The position numbers and the translations under genes were made by a program. From Marinospirillum sp035271045 (lineage in GTDB: Bacteria > Pseudomonadota > Gammaproteobacteria > Pseudomonadales > Halomonadaceae), in the NCBI RefSeq assembly GCF_035271045.1, contig NZ_DATESC010000019.1, positions 1 through 45,430 on the forward strand: DNA of 45,430 nucleotides, given 5' to 3'. Under the pieces are notes generated by a model that ran no database searches, had not been told where the DNA came from, and saw only the letters and a program-made list of their open reading frames with translations. Of the stretch, positions 1 through 8,187 are shown one piece after another; within the stretch, counting starts at the first letter, position 1, and each line of letters starts with the position of its first letter.

Positions 1-106
1 ATATTCGTGATAAAGGCATTCTAGAATTAAAGGCGGCTGGTCGGTCGTTTCTGCTTATGGAAGCTGCGTAAGTCTTGATACTATCGAGCAACGGCTAACG
101 AAATAA
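1..106 (+). pseudogene. 3' tail of an IS200/IS605-type TnpB gene (partial, frameshifted)
   Basis: Frame 3 reads IRDKGILELKAAGRSF, which resembles the extreme C-terminus of TnpB proteins (the NIR-x-KG-x(3)-L-x-AAG tail after the zinc-finger and DRD motif), then stops at 70-72. The typical continuation, SAYGSCVSLDTIEQRLTK followed by a stop at 104-106, lies in frame 2. The tail has therefore either shifted frame around position 48 or simply ends early. The rest of the gene is outside the window. This family differs from the TnpB at the right edge. The assignment rests on a short C-terminal resemblance only. Confidence 0.55.
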
Positions 107-110
107 GAAG

Positions 111-141
111 CATCGCCCGATTAAGGGCGGTGAGTAGTCAC
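111..141 (+). mobile_element. Putative right end / guide-RNA hairpin of the left-edge IS200/IS605 element
   Basis: An 8-bp stem (111-118 pairing with 125-132, one T-G wobble) with a 6-nt loop lies directly after the tnpB tail and is followed by GTAGTCAC. A short hairpin just 3' of tnpB is where IS200/IS605 elements carry their right end and the 3' part of the omega RNA scaffold. The exact element boundary, near 141, is an inference. Confidence 0.45.
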
Positions 142-155
142 ATTTAACTAATGCG

Positions 156-419
156 CTAGCTACGTCCCTTGTAAAGCCCTACTAAAGTAAACACCAGCCC
201 AGCACACGATGCCCAAAGGCTGGTGCTTACTAAAAGTGGGTGGCGCTCGGCAAAGGTTACAAAAATGCCTTGTTGATCCATTAAGCATTCGTTAAGTATA
301 TAATCGTAACTGCCACCTTCATAAATACAGCTGCTGACATCAGCATATTCAACGCCCCACACCCCCATTAAAACCAATAACGGTAGAATAAACAGGCTTA
401 ACCCTAATTTAAGTAGCAT
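156..419 (-). CDS. Small hypothetical membrane protein (87 aa)
   Basis: I do not recognise a family. The protein has two predicted membrane helices, at about residues 5-24 and 61-83. Between them is a soluble loop of about 35 residues with two cysteines (C31, C45) that could form a disulfide if the loop is periplasmic. The start at 419 is preceded by AAGGAAT at suitable spacing, which supports a real gene. It lies between the TnpB right end and the divergent purE, with no obvious partner. Confidence 0.6.
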   Translation of the reverse strand: MLLKLGLSLFILPLLVLMGVWGVEYADVSSCIYEGGSYDYILNECLMDQQGIFVTFAERHPLLVSTSLWASCAGLVFTLVGLYKGRS

Positions 420-562
420 TTTTATTCCTTAATTTGTAAAAAACGACCAATAAAAATTAACCCAGCTAGATTAGCACTTTTCCCTAGCTAGGTTTATAGG
501 GTATGCTTTCGGGCTTTCATTTTAACTACTACTGAATTAATCAGGATTGGGAGCAAGCTTAG

Positions 563-1054
563 ATGCAACCACAAGTCGGTATCATTATGGGGTCTAAATC
601 AGATTGGCCCACCATGGAACGCGCTGCTGCTCTACTAGATACCTTGGGTGTTAGTTATGAAGTTGAAGTCGTTTCTGCTCATCGCACGCCAGACAAGCTG
701 TTTACTTATGCTAAAAGTGCTAAAAGCCGTGGCTTGAAGGTGATTATTGCCGGTGCTGGCGGCGCAGCACATTTGCCCGGTATGGCCGCTTCACAAACTA
801 ATTTGCCAGTTTTGGGTGTACCCATTGAAAGCCAAGCCTTAAAAGGCATGGATTCTTTATTGTCCATTGTACAAATGCCAGCGGGTGTTCCTGTCGCAAC
901 CCTTGCTATTGGTAAAGCGGGTGCTGCTAATGCCGCTATTTTAGCCGCGCAAATTTTAGCGTTGAATGATATTAGCATTGCTAAAAAACTAGAAGAATTT
1001 TGTACTAATCAAACTCAAACCGTGTTGGATAATCCTGATCCACGCGTTATATAA
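563..1054 (+). CDS. purE: N5-carboxyaminoimidazole ribonucleotide mutase
   Basis: PurE converts N5-CAIR to 4-carboxy-AIR in de novo purine synthesis in the cytosol. The 163-aa protein matches the usual length of class I PurE. It shows the N-terminal GIIMGSKSDWPTM phosphate-binding segment, the SAHRTPD active-site loop with its histidine, and the AGAGGAAHLPGM motif. purK follows after 17 bp, so the two should be co-transcribed and act in sequence (PurK makes the unstable N5-CAIR that PurE uses). Confidence 0.97.
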   Translation: MQPQVGIIMGSKSDWPTMERAAALLDTLGVSYEVEVVSAHRTPDKLFTYAKSAKSRGLKVIIAGAGGAAHLPGMAASQTNLPVLGVPIESQALKGMDSLLSIVQMPAGVPVATLAIGKAGAANAAILAAQILALNDISIAKKLEEFCTNQTQTVLDNPDPRVI

Positions 1055-1071
1055 ACTAGAGGTTTTAAACC

Positions 1072-2217
1072 ATGCGTGTAGGTATTCTAGGTGCTGGTCA
1101 ATTAGGGCAAATGCTCGCTTTAGCAGGCTATCCTTTAGGGCAACGCTTTGTTTTTTTAGACACGACGGGTAATCCTAGTGCTGATATTGGGCAAACCTTG
1201 ATTGATAAAGATAATACGTGTTTAGCTGAATTTTTGAGCCAAGTGGATGTGGTTAGCTATGAATTTGAACACCTGCCCGTAGCGCTTGTACGTGAAATTG
1301 AGCAACATAAACCTGTTTACCCTTCTAGTCGAGCCTTACAAGTTTGCCAAAACCGTGGTTTAGAAAAAGCTTTATTTACTCAGCTAGCCATTCCTACCCC
1401 TGAATACCATTTGGTGGATTCTTTAGAAACCTTGCAGCAAGCAGTAACAGACTTAATAAATAAGCATAACAAACCCGTCGTTATTAAAACTGTTACTGAA
1501 GGGTATGATGGGAAAGGTCAAGCGGTATTAAAAACCGCTAGCAGTGAAGGTGTTACGGCCGTTTGGCAGCGTATTGGTGGGCGTGAGTTAATTGTTGAAG
1601 CCTTTATAGATTTTGTACGCGAAGTTTCGATTATTGCTGTACGGGGGCAAGTGGGCGAAGTGCGTTTTTACCCTATTGCTGAAAATCACCACGTCGATGG
1701 CATTTTGCGTTATTCCTTTGCACCGCTACCTAACTTAAATACTGACTTACAAGCTCAAGCAGAAGGTTATATAAACGCACTGCTTAACGAATTAGATTAT
1801 GTGGGCGTACTGACGCTTGAATTATTCCAGCAAGCCAATGGCCAGCTAATGGCGAATGAAATGGCACCTAGAGTGCATAATTCTGGGCACTGGACACAAA
1901 ATGGTGCAGCCACTAGCCAATTTGAAAACCACCTGCGTGCGGTTACTGGTTTACCGTTGGGTGCAACCACGGCACTTTCGCCCACTTGCATGGTTAATAT
2001 TATTGCCAAAAATGGTGATGCACAGCAGTTGTTACAAGAAGAAGGTTTGCACCTACACCTCTATGGTAAAGAAGAGCGGGCTAGCAGAAAACTGGGGCAC
2101 GTTAATCTTGTTGCAGCCAGCAGTGAAGCGTTGCTTGCTAAGATTAATAAGGTTGCTAAGTTATTACCTGATTCGCCAGCACCCTGCTTTAGTTTTGCAC
2201 CAGAAAGCCAACTTTAA
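1072..2217 (+). CDS. purK: N5-carboxyaminoimidazole ribonucleotide synthase
   Basis: PurK is an ATP-grasp enzyme that carboxylates AIR with bicarbonate to give N5-CAIR, the substrate of PurE just upstream. The 381-aa protein begins with the GILGAGQLGQMLALA motif. The central ATP-grasp region (about residues 100-270) includes VIKTVTEGYDGKGQ and VEAFIDFVREVSII. A late NEMAPRVHNSGHWT metal/ATP site follows. All are typical of PurK. Spacing to purE is 17 bp. Confidence 0.97.
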   Translation: MRVGILGAGQLGQMLALAGYPLGQRFVFLDTTGNPSADIGQTLIDKDNTCLAEFLSQVDVVSYEFEHLPVALVREIEQHKPVYPSSRALQVCQNRGLEKALFTQLAIPTPEYHLVDSLETLQQAVTDLINKHNKPVVIKTVTEGYDGKGQAVLKTASSEGVTAVWQRIGGRELIVEAFIDFVREVSIIAVRGQVGEVRFYPIAENHHVDGILRYSFAPLPNLNTDLQAQAEGYINALLNELDYVGVLTLELFQQANGQLMANEMAPRVHNSGHWTQNGAATSQFENHLRAVTGLPLGATTALSPTCMVNIIAKNGDAQQLLQEEGLHLHLYGKEERASRKLGHVNLVAASSEALLAKINKVAKLLPDSPAPCFSFAPESQL

Positions 2218-2336
2218 TAGTTATTAGTTATTAACTGTAGTCATAAAAAAACTTAGCAGCAGACTAGTTGCTGGGTTAAGATGAATACTTATTAGTTGAA
2301 TGCTTTAACGAATTTCAAATGGGTAAGGAGATTCAA

Positions 2337-2810
2337 ATGAACACGAATCGTATCGGACTGGATATAGCTAAATCTCAGCTATTAGCAGAAAAACTGAACA
2401 CACTGCTGGCGAACTACCAAATTTTTTACATGAACGTGCGTGGTTATCATTGGAATATTCAAGGTCGTCAATTTTTTGAGCTGCACGTTAAGTTTGAAGA
2501 GCAGTACAACGACTTAATTTTAAAAGTTGATGAATTGGCTGAGCGTATTTTAACTTTGGGTCATCGTCCATTACACGCTTTTAGTGATTACATTGCTCAA
2601 AGCAGCATTAAAGAGCACAAGCAAGCCACTGACGGTAAAGTGTGTGTTGAAGGTTTGTTAGTTGGTTATAAGCAGATTATTGAAATGCAGCGTGAGCTTT
2701 TAAGTGTAGCAAGTGAAGCTGGCGATGAAGGCACTACAGCATTAATGAGCGACTACATTGGTCAGCAAGAAAAAACCGTGTGGATGTTAAGTGCTTACTT
2801 AGCGGGTTAA
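2337..2810 (+). CDS. Dps-like ferritin (DNA-binding protein from starved cells family)
   Basis: Dps proteins are dodecameric ferritins that oxidise iron with hydrogen peroxide and protect DNA under stress. The protein shows the inter-subunit ferroxidase signature: the histidine in NVRGYHWNIQG and the acidic helix HVKFEEQYNDLILKVDELAERI. I choose the ATG at 2337 because AAGGAG (2325-2330) is ideally spaced from it; an in-frame ATG at 2319 lies upstream of that site. This gives 157 aa, typical for the family. It is monocistronic, with a terminator just downstream. Confidence 0.92.
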   Translation: MNTNRIGLDIAKSQLLAEKLNTLLANYQIFYMNVRGYHWNIQGRQFFELHVKFEEQYNDLILKVDELAERILTLGHRPLHAFSDYIAQSSIKEHKQATDGKVCVEGLLVGYKQIIEMQRELLSVASEAGDEGTTALMSDYIGQQEKTVWMLSAYLAG

Positions 2811-2843
2811 TCAGTGCTGAATTAATCGTTTAAATTTTTAATA

Positions 2844-2874
2844 AAACAGCGGGCATTTAACCCCGCTGTTTTTT
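2844..2874 (+). terminator. Rho-independent terminator after the dps-like gene
   Basis: A 10-bp stem (AAACAGCGGG with CCCGCTGTTT) with an 8-nt loop is followed by a T-rich run. Confidence 0.85.
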
Positions 2875-2892
2875 ATTGTGATGAGAAGAATT

Positions 2893-3414
2893 ATGTTTCA
2901 ACGCGTTGCCTTACAACCTACGCCAGAGCAGCGGTTATTGATTGCTGATGAATTAGGCAAAGAACCAACAGGAATGGAGTTAATTACAGCCATTGATAGT
3001 CAAGGTCATCCATTAGCCTTGCAAGTGGCTGCATTGGTGAAGGGTAAACCTTTTCCGACTTTTTATTGGTTAAGCAGCCGTTTTTTAGTCAAAGAATTAT
3101 CGCATTTAGAAGCCGCTGGTTTAATTAAAGTGTTAGAGCAACGCTTGCAAGATGAACCTTTGTTAATGACTGAATACCGCCAAAGCCATGAGGATTATGT
3201 AGCCAGACGCTGGGCCGCGATGAGCCAAGCCACTAAAGATGAAATTGAACGTCTAGGCTTTACCGACGTTTTTACTAAACGCGGCGTGGGCGGTATAGAA
3301 AACTGGCAACAAATTCGTTGCTTACATACACAATATGCACACCATTTAAGCAGCGGTAATGCGATCGGTCGAATCTTAGACGAAGAATATGGCATTGCAG
3401 CTTTATTGCCTTAA
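2893..3414 (+). CDS. DUF501 family protein
   Basis: The protein has the DUF501 pattern: a central FPTFYWLSSRFLVKELSHLEA segment and a C-terminal QIRCLHTQYAHHLSSGNAIGRILDEEYG segment. Conserved Cys/His residues make a metal or catalytic site conceivable, but the family has no established biochemical function that I know of. In-frame starts are GTG 2878, ATG 2881 and ATG 2893; GAGAAG lies 5-6 nt before ATG 2893, giving 173 aa. The gene sits alone after the dps terminator. Confidence 0.8.
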   Translation: MFQRVALQPTPEQRLLIADELGKEPTGMELITAIDSQGHPLALQVAALVKGKPFPTFYWLSSRFLVKELSHLEAAGLIKVLEQRLQDEPLLMTEYRQSHEDYVARRWAAMSQATKDEIERLGFTDVFTKRGVGGIENWQQIRCLHTQYAHHLSSGNAIGRILDEEYGIAALLP

Positions 3415-3544
3415 ATTTACGGCTTTAAAAAAGCGGATTAATGATCTAGGTTAAGATTCAGGCTGTTTCTTCTACTTGAATATGGGTTAAACTAGGTTAG
3501 CAGGAAGTTTAAAGCGTTTATTGTGCTGGAGTGGAGAAAGCCTT

Positions 3545-3670
3545 ATGTATTTAGATCAATATGTTATTGCCAGCCTTGTACTGGTTGCAGTTATGGTTGT
3601 AGCAAGTGTTTGGTCAGTTAAAAAAGTAAAAGAATTAATTGCTAAAGATTCAGCAGCAGCTAAAAAGTAA
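3545..3670 (+). CDS. Small single-pass membrane protein (41 aa)
   Basis: A 41-codon frame begins at ATG 3545, preceded by GGAGTGGAGAAAG, a strong ribosome-binding region. The product has one hydrophobic helix (about residues 8-24) followed by a Lys/Ala-rich cytosolic tail, KKVKELIAKDSAAAKK. A strong terminator follows within 5 bp. The combination of Shine-Dalgarno sequence, membrane helix and terminator argues for a genuine small gene. I cannot name a family or function. Confidence 0.65.
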   Translation: MYLDQYVIASLVLVAVMVVASVWSVKKVKELIAKDSAAAKK

Positions 3671-3674
3671 TTAA

Positions 3675-3705
3675 AATCCCCGAACTTGAGTCGGGGATTT
3701 TTTTT
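3675..3705. terminator. Bidirectional-looking terminator between the 41-aa gene and the RND gene
   Basis: A 9-bp stem (AATCCCCGA with TCGGGGATT) is followed by a run of T on the + strand and preceded by A residues. It can therefore end the small rightward gene, and possibly the leftward RND operon that stops at 3718. Confidence 0.8.
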
Positions 3706-3717
3706 GTGTTTAGTTGT

Positions 3718-6700
3718 TTAGCTATTTGCAGTTAAGGCTTGTTGTTTATTTAATTGGCGTGATGTTAATGAAACTTTCTCACCCAGCACTAATAAACAAG
3801 GCGTTAAAATCAGCGTTAACAGGGTTGCAAATGCTAATCCCCCAACAATTGCGCTAGAAAGCTGTCGCCACCACTGCGTTGAAGGTGCATCCCAACCTAA
3901 ACTGGGTTCCATTAGATTGACGTTAATGCCTAATACCATCGGCAATAAACCCAAAATAGTGGTCAGCGCTGTTAGCAAAACAGGACGCAACCTTAGGCTA
4001 CCCGTTTCTAACGCGGCTTCTATCGCGCTTAAACCCTGTTGCCGAATGCGGTTGTAGGTATCAATTAATACGATATTGTTGTTAACTACGATGCCTGCTA
4101 ATGCAATAATCGCCATGCCCACCATCACCACGCCAAAGGCTTGTCCTGCCAACATTAACCCCAGCAATACGCCCGCTGTTGAAAATACAATCGCTGAAAG
4201 CACCAAAAAAGTTTGATAAAGGCTATTAAACTGCATCACTAGAATAATCAGCATTAAAAAGATAGCGATTAAAAACGCAGTGATTAAAAAAATCATTGAC
4301 TCTTGCATATCTGCTTTTTCACCAGCAATTTTTACTGTTACACCTTCCGGTAGTTGCGTTAACAGTGGTTGTAACAGTGTTAGTTGTTTATCTAATTGAT
4401 AACCGGCTGCTAAATCAGCTTTTAGCGTAAGGGTGCGTTGACCATTTAAGCGGGTCAGTGTACTGGTTTTTTGTGCTGGCTCTAGGCGTACAAAATTACT
4501 GAGTGGTACTTGTCCGCTGGTGGTGTGCAGTGTCATGCGGCTTAGTTGCGCTAAAGTACGTGCGGCAAAAGGAAAGCGAACACGAATATCGACTTCATCG
4601 TTGGCATCTTCAGGGCGATATTTTGCCAGCATTAAACCATTGGTGACTAATTGCACCGCATTACCTACAGCGGTTATGTCTGCGCCAAAGCGAGCAGCGG
4701 CTTCTCGATCAACAATAAAACGCCATTCAATGCCTGATAAGCTGCGGTTGTCTTGAAGGTCGGTAAAGCCGCCAATTTGTTGCATTTGAGTAATAATTTG
4801 CGCCACTGCTGCTTTGGCTTTTAATGTGTCAGAAGAACTCACTTCTAATTCAAAAGGTTTACTCCCACCAGGGCCTTGTTTTTGCTCACGAAACTCTAAA
4901 AAAACTCCTAAAATATCAGCTGTTCTCTCACGCATTTCATTAATAATATCTTGTGCTTTGCGGCGCTCATTCCAATCGTTAAACTGAAATTGAATCGTGC
5001 CAATGGTATCTTCTGGCGTGTCGCCACCAAAGCTGCGACCCGTTTGGCTTGTAAAGGAACGGGCGTAAAAAGCTTTGATTTCAGTCATACCCGTTAGACG
5101 TTTTTCAACGCGTTGAACTAAAGCATCACTTTCATAAATGGACAAATCGCCTCGCGCACGAATTTGAACTTGGGCTGAGTCGGGTTCGATGGCAGGAAAA
5201 AAATCAAAGCCGTGATTAAACTGAGTGTAAGCAAGGTAAATCACCGCAATTAAACCCAGTATTGCTAATAGGGTTGAGGCTGGGTAATGCAGCAGTTTGT
5301 TCAAGAGCTTGCGATACATAACCCCTAAACGGCTTGGTGGTTTAGAACCAACACGGTAGTCAGCTGCTTCACCCAAAGCAGTGATGTCTGCTTTGCTTAG
5401 TTGAATATTTTTGCCACCACCAGAAACACTGCCCAGTGCCGGTAAAAAAACCAGCGCCATCGCTAACGATGCTAGCAAACAAAGAATGACCGTGATGGGT
5501 AAAAATTTCATAAATTCACCAACCATACCTGGCCAAAATAGCAGCGGTAAAAATACTGAAATGGTGGTTGCGGTTGATGCAGTAATGGGCCAAGCCATAC
5601 GGCTAGCCGCTTGTTGCCAAGCTTGAGGCGGCGTTAAACCTTCTTCTAAGTAACGATTAGCCAATTCAGCCACCACCAATGCGCCATCAACCAGCATTCC
5701 TGCCACTAAAATCAAAGCAAATAGCACCATTGTATTCATGGTGTAGCCTAGCGCCCAGATCATTAAAATACCGACTAAAAAAGCACCAGGAATGGTAATG
5801 CCGACCAGTACAGACGAGCGAAAACCCATTGCAGCAATTACAATTAACATGACTAATACGACTGCTGTGGCGACGTTGTTGAGTAGATCATTAAGGGTGT
5901 TTTCGACCTCAATAGACTGATCCATGATGTAATTAATAGCGAGTTCTTTGGGTAATAAGGGTTGTGCTGCTTTTAGTAAGGCTTTTACCTGCGCTACAGT
6001 TTCAATAATATTGGCACCACTGCGCTTAGTGACTTCTAACACCATAGCCGGCTGACCATTAATTCTGGCAAAACCCGTAGGGTCTTTAAATGTACGGTGA
6101 ATGGTTGCTAAGTCACCAAAAGTAATCACAGTAGTGCCGCTTACCTTAACGGGCATTTGCATTAAATCTTCAAGGTTTTCTATTACGCCAGGCACTTTTA
6201 TGGCTAAACGCCCTGCCCCGCTGTCTAAACTACCGGCAGCTACTAGGCGGTTATTACGTGAAACTAGGTTAAATAATTGGGCGGCATCTAACCCATAGCT
6301 TTCCATAATTTGTGGATCAATCAGTATTTCTAATAAGTCTTCTTTATTGCCACCAATATCTACTTCCAGTATTTCAGGTAAGGCTTCTAGTGTTAGCTGA
6401 ATCTGCCGTGCTGTTGCGACGAGTGTAAATTCATCAATGGGGCCAGAAAGCCCGATGGATAAAATAGGGAACAGTGCGGTATTAACTTCATGGACTTGTG
6501 GGTCGTCAGCTTCAGAGGGTAGTTTGCTACGTGCGTTATCAACCAGCTCCCTTACATCTTGCAAGGCTTGTTTGGAATCAAAGCCTGCGTCAAATTCTAG
6601 TAATACCGAAGCATGGCCTTCTGATGCATTGCCCGTCATTTTTTTAACGCTTTCTAATGAGCTGAGCTCTTGCTCCATTGGACGTACCAGTAGGCGTTCG

Positions 6701-6879
6701 GCATCTTCTGGACTAATGCCTTCTAAGCGCATCGAAATATAAACAATGGGAATAGTAATATCGGGAAAAGCTTCTTTGGGAATGGCGACATAAGCGGCCC
6801 AGCCGCCAATAACCAGCATTAATAATGCCAATAATGTTGCACGGCTGCGGTTAATTGCAGCACTAATTAAATTTAACAT
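3718..6879 (-). CDS. RND-family efflux transporter, inner-membrane pump
   Basis: This 1053-aa protein is an AcrB/HAE1-type proton-driven exporter. It has an N-terminal membrane helix (about 12-30), a large periplasmic loop, a central block of six helices (about 335-480), a second periplasmic loop, and a C-terminal helical block containing GIVVNNNIVLIDTYNRIR. TM4 reads AGMLVDGALVVAE: the first Asp of the proton-relay pair (D398) is kept, but the second position is Gly (G399) where AcrB has Asp408. The adaptor gene overlaps its start by 1 bp upstream. No outer-membrane factor gene is nearby, so a shared TolC-like channel is likely. The substrate cannot be inferred. Confidence 0.93.
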   Translation of the reverse strand: MLNLISAAINRSRATLLALLMLVIGGWAAYVAIPKEAFPDITIPIVYISMRLEGISPEDAERLLVRPMEQELSSLESVKKMTGNASEGHASVLLEFDAGFDSKQALQDVRELVDNARSKLPSEADDPQVHEVNTALFPILSIGLSGPIDEFTLVATARQIQLTLEALPEILEVDIGGNKEDLLEILIDPQIMESYGLDAAQLFNLVSRNNRLVAAGSLDSGAGRLAIKVPGVIENLEDLMQMPVKVSGTTVITFGDLATIHRTFKDPTGFARINGQPAMVLEVTKRSGANIIETVAQVKALLKAAQPLLPKELAINYIMDQSIEVENTLNDLLNNVATAVVLVMLIVIAAMGFRSSVLVGITIPGAFLVGILMIWALGYTMNTMVLFALILVAGMLVDGALVVAELANRYLEEGLTPPQAWQQAASRMAWPITASTATTISVFLPLLFWPGMVGEFMKFLPITVILCLLASLAMALVFLPALGSVSGGGKNIQLSKADITALGEAADYRVGSKPPSRLGVMYRKLLNKLLHYPASTLLAILGLIAVIYLAYTQFNHGFDFFPAIEPDSAQVQIRARGDLSIYESDALVQRVEKRLTGMTEIKAFYARSFTSQTGRSFGGDTPEDTIGTIQFQFNDWNERRKAQDIINEMRERTADILGVFLEFREQKQGPGGSKPFELEVSSSDTLKAKAAVAQIITQMQQIGGFTDLQDNRSLSGIEWRFIVDREAAARFGADITAVGNAVQLVTNGLMLAKYRPEDANDEVDIRVRFPFAARTLAQLSRMTLHTTSGQVPLSNFVRLEPAQKTSTLTRLNGQRTLTLKADLAAGYQLDKQLTLLQPLLTQLPEGVTVKIAGEKADMQESMIFLITAFLIAIFLMLIILVMQFNSLYQTFLVLSAIVFSTAGVLLGLMLAGQAFGVVMVGMAIIALAGIVVNNNIVLIDTYNRIRQQGLSAIEAALETGSLRLRPVLLTALTTILGLLPMVLGINVNLMEPSLGWDAPSTQWWRQLSSAIVGGLAFATLLTLILTPCLLVLGEKVSLTSRQLNKQQALTANS

Positions 6880-7991
6880 TAACGCTGCTCCTGACTGTCT
6901 AGTGCTTGTTTAAGAACGGGTAAAACCGTGTCACCCGATTCAACAAAACCAGCACCCAGCGTAATGAGCTGGATTTTTTTAGGTAAACCACCGAGCCAAG
7001 CACCGTTAATGTCGCTGCTTAATAATTCTACCGGCGAAAAGACAACCTGCTGTTGTTCATTAACGTGCTTAATACCCATACGACCTTGTTGATTTAAACT
7101 AAGTCTAGCTAAAGAAAGGTAGTGAGCAGCGATGCTGGGACGCTGAATAAATAAAGTTGCGCTAGCACCGGCTAAACGTAATTGCTGAGGGTTTTCAATC
7201 ACTACTTCTAGCTTAAAAGTACGAGTAGCCATATCAGCAAGGCTACTGATTAAAGCAACTTTACCTGTTAGTTCGCGGCCATCAAGTAGAGTTAACTTAA
7301 CCGGCTGGTTCTCTTTGATATTGGCTATCTTTTGTTGTGAGATTTGGGCAACGGCTTTTAATCGATTAATATTTAACAAGGTAAATAAAGGGTTGCCTGT
7401 TTGTACAAACTCACCCAGTTCTACATGACGCTTTTCTAACAAACCAGCAAACGGTGCTTTAGGGCGTGTATTGGCAAGTTCTAATTGAATCGCTTGTAAA
7501 TCAACTTCGGTTTGTAGCAAGCTACTTTTTAGGCGTAGTAATTCATTGTCTGAAACAAGATTAGCGTTTTTTAAGCGTTGCGCTGCTTTAAGGTCAGCAG
7601 CACGGCTTGCATATTCAGCTTTAAATTGGGCGAGTTGGGCAGGGCGGTTATCTTTAGCCAACTGCAATAGTTCAGCACCTTGTGTAAGGTGTTGTCCTTC
7701 TTGAGCGAATAATTGAATCACTCGACCACTGGTTTCTGCAAGAATGTCTACCTGTTGCCAAGGTTTTAGTTGCCCTTGCAAGGTTTCTACTGGGTGGAAT
7801 AATTTAGCTTCTATCCACTGCGTTTCAACACGCATCGCTTTTTGGGCGGTAATTGGTTGGCTTGATATTTGTTGAATAGCTGAAGGTGCAGTGGTTTTGC
7901 TGCTTAAAAAATCACCGCTGGCTAACCAAATAATTAAAACTAGCAGCAGTGCTAAGGCAAGCAGGGGCGATAAAAATTTCTTAACAGACAT
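6879..7991 (-). CDS. RND efflux periplasmic adaptor (membrane fusion protein)
   Basis: Adaptors of this HlyD/AcrA family bridge the inner-membrane RND pump to an outer-membrane channel. The 370-aa protein has an N-terminal hydrophobic anchor (about 8-25). A first lipoyl half follows (VDILAETSGRVIQLFAQEGQHLTQGAELL split around an alpha-hairpin rich in Ala/Leu/Gln), then the second half (ARPKAPFAGLLEKRHVELGEFV-type), then a beta-barrel region. It precedes the pump gene with a 1-bp overlap, so the two are translationally coupled. No regulator gene is adjacent. Confidence 0.9.
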   Translation of the reverse strand: MSVKKFLSPLLALALLLVLIIWLASGDFLSSKTTAPSAIQQISSQPITAQKAMRVETQWIEAKLFHPVETLQGQLKPWQQVDILAETSGRVIQLFAQEGQHLTQGAELLQLAKDNRPAQLAQFKAEYASRAADLKAAQRLKNANLVSDNELLRLKSSLLQTEVDLQAIQLELANTRPKAPFAGLLEKRHVELGEFVQTGNPLFTLLNINRLKAVAQISQQKIANIKENQPVKLTLLDGRELTGKVALISSLADMATRTFKLEVVIENPQQLRLAGASATLFIQRPSIAAHYLSLARLSLNQQGRMGIKHVNEQQQVVFSPVELLSSDINGAWLGGLPKKIQLITLGAGFVESGDTVLPVLKQALDSQEQR

Positions 7992-8187
7992 TTTAATAAC
8001 CTTGTTAAAGAGTGGGTTTAAAGGTTAGACTTAGAAAAAATTAGCGATCCTCTTCAAGCTAGCCCCGTACATAACGTCGTTGCAATACCTATAAGGTAAT
8101 TTTAATGCAGTATTTTAAGGCATTTTTGGTTGTCGTTGATTTTTATTCTTTTTTTTCTATAAACACACACGCTATAGCACTTAAATC

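Noticed and set aside
1856..2227. Second open frame of 123 codons overlapping the end of purK
   Set aside because: purK in this region is highly conserved (NEMAPRVHNSGHWT); the alternative frame has no motif or start signal.
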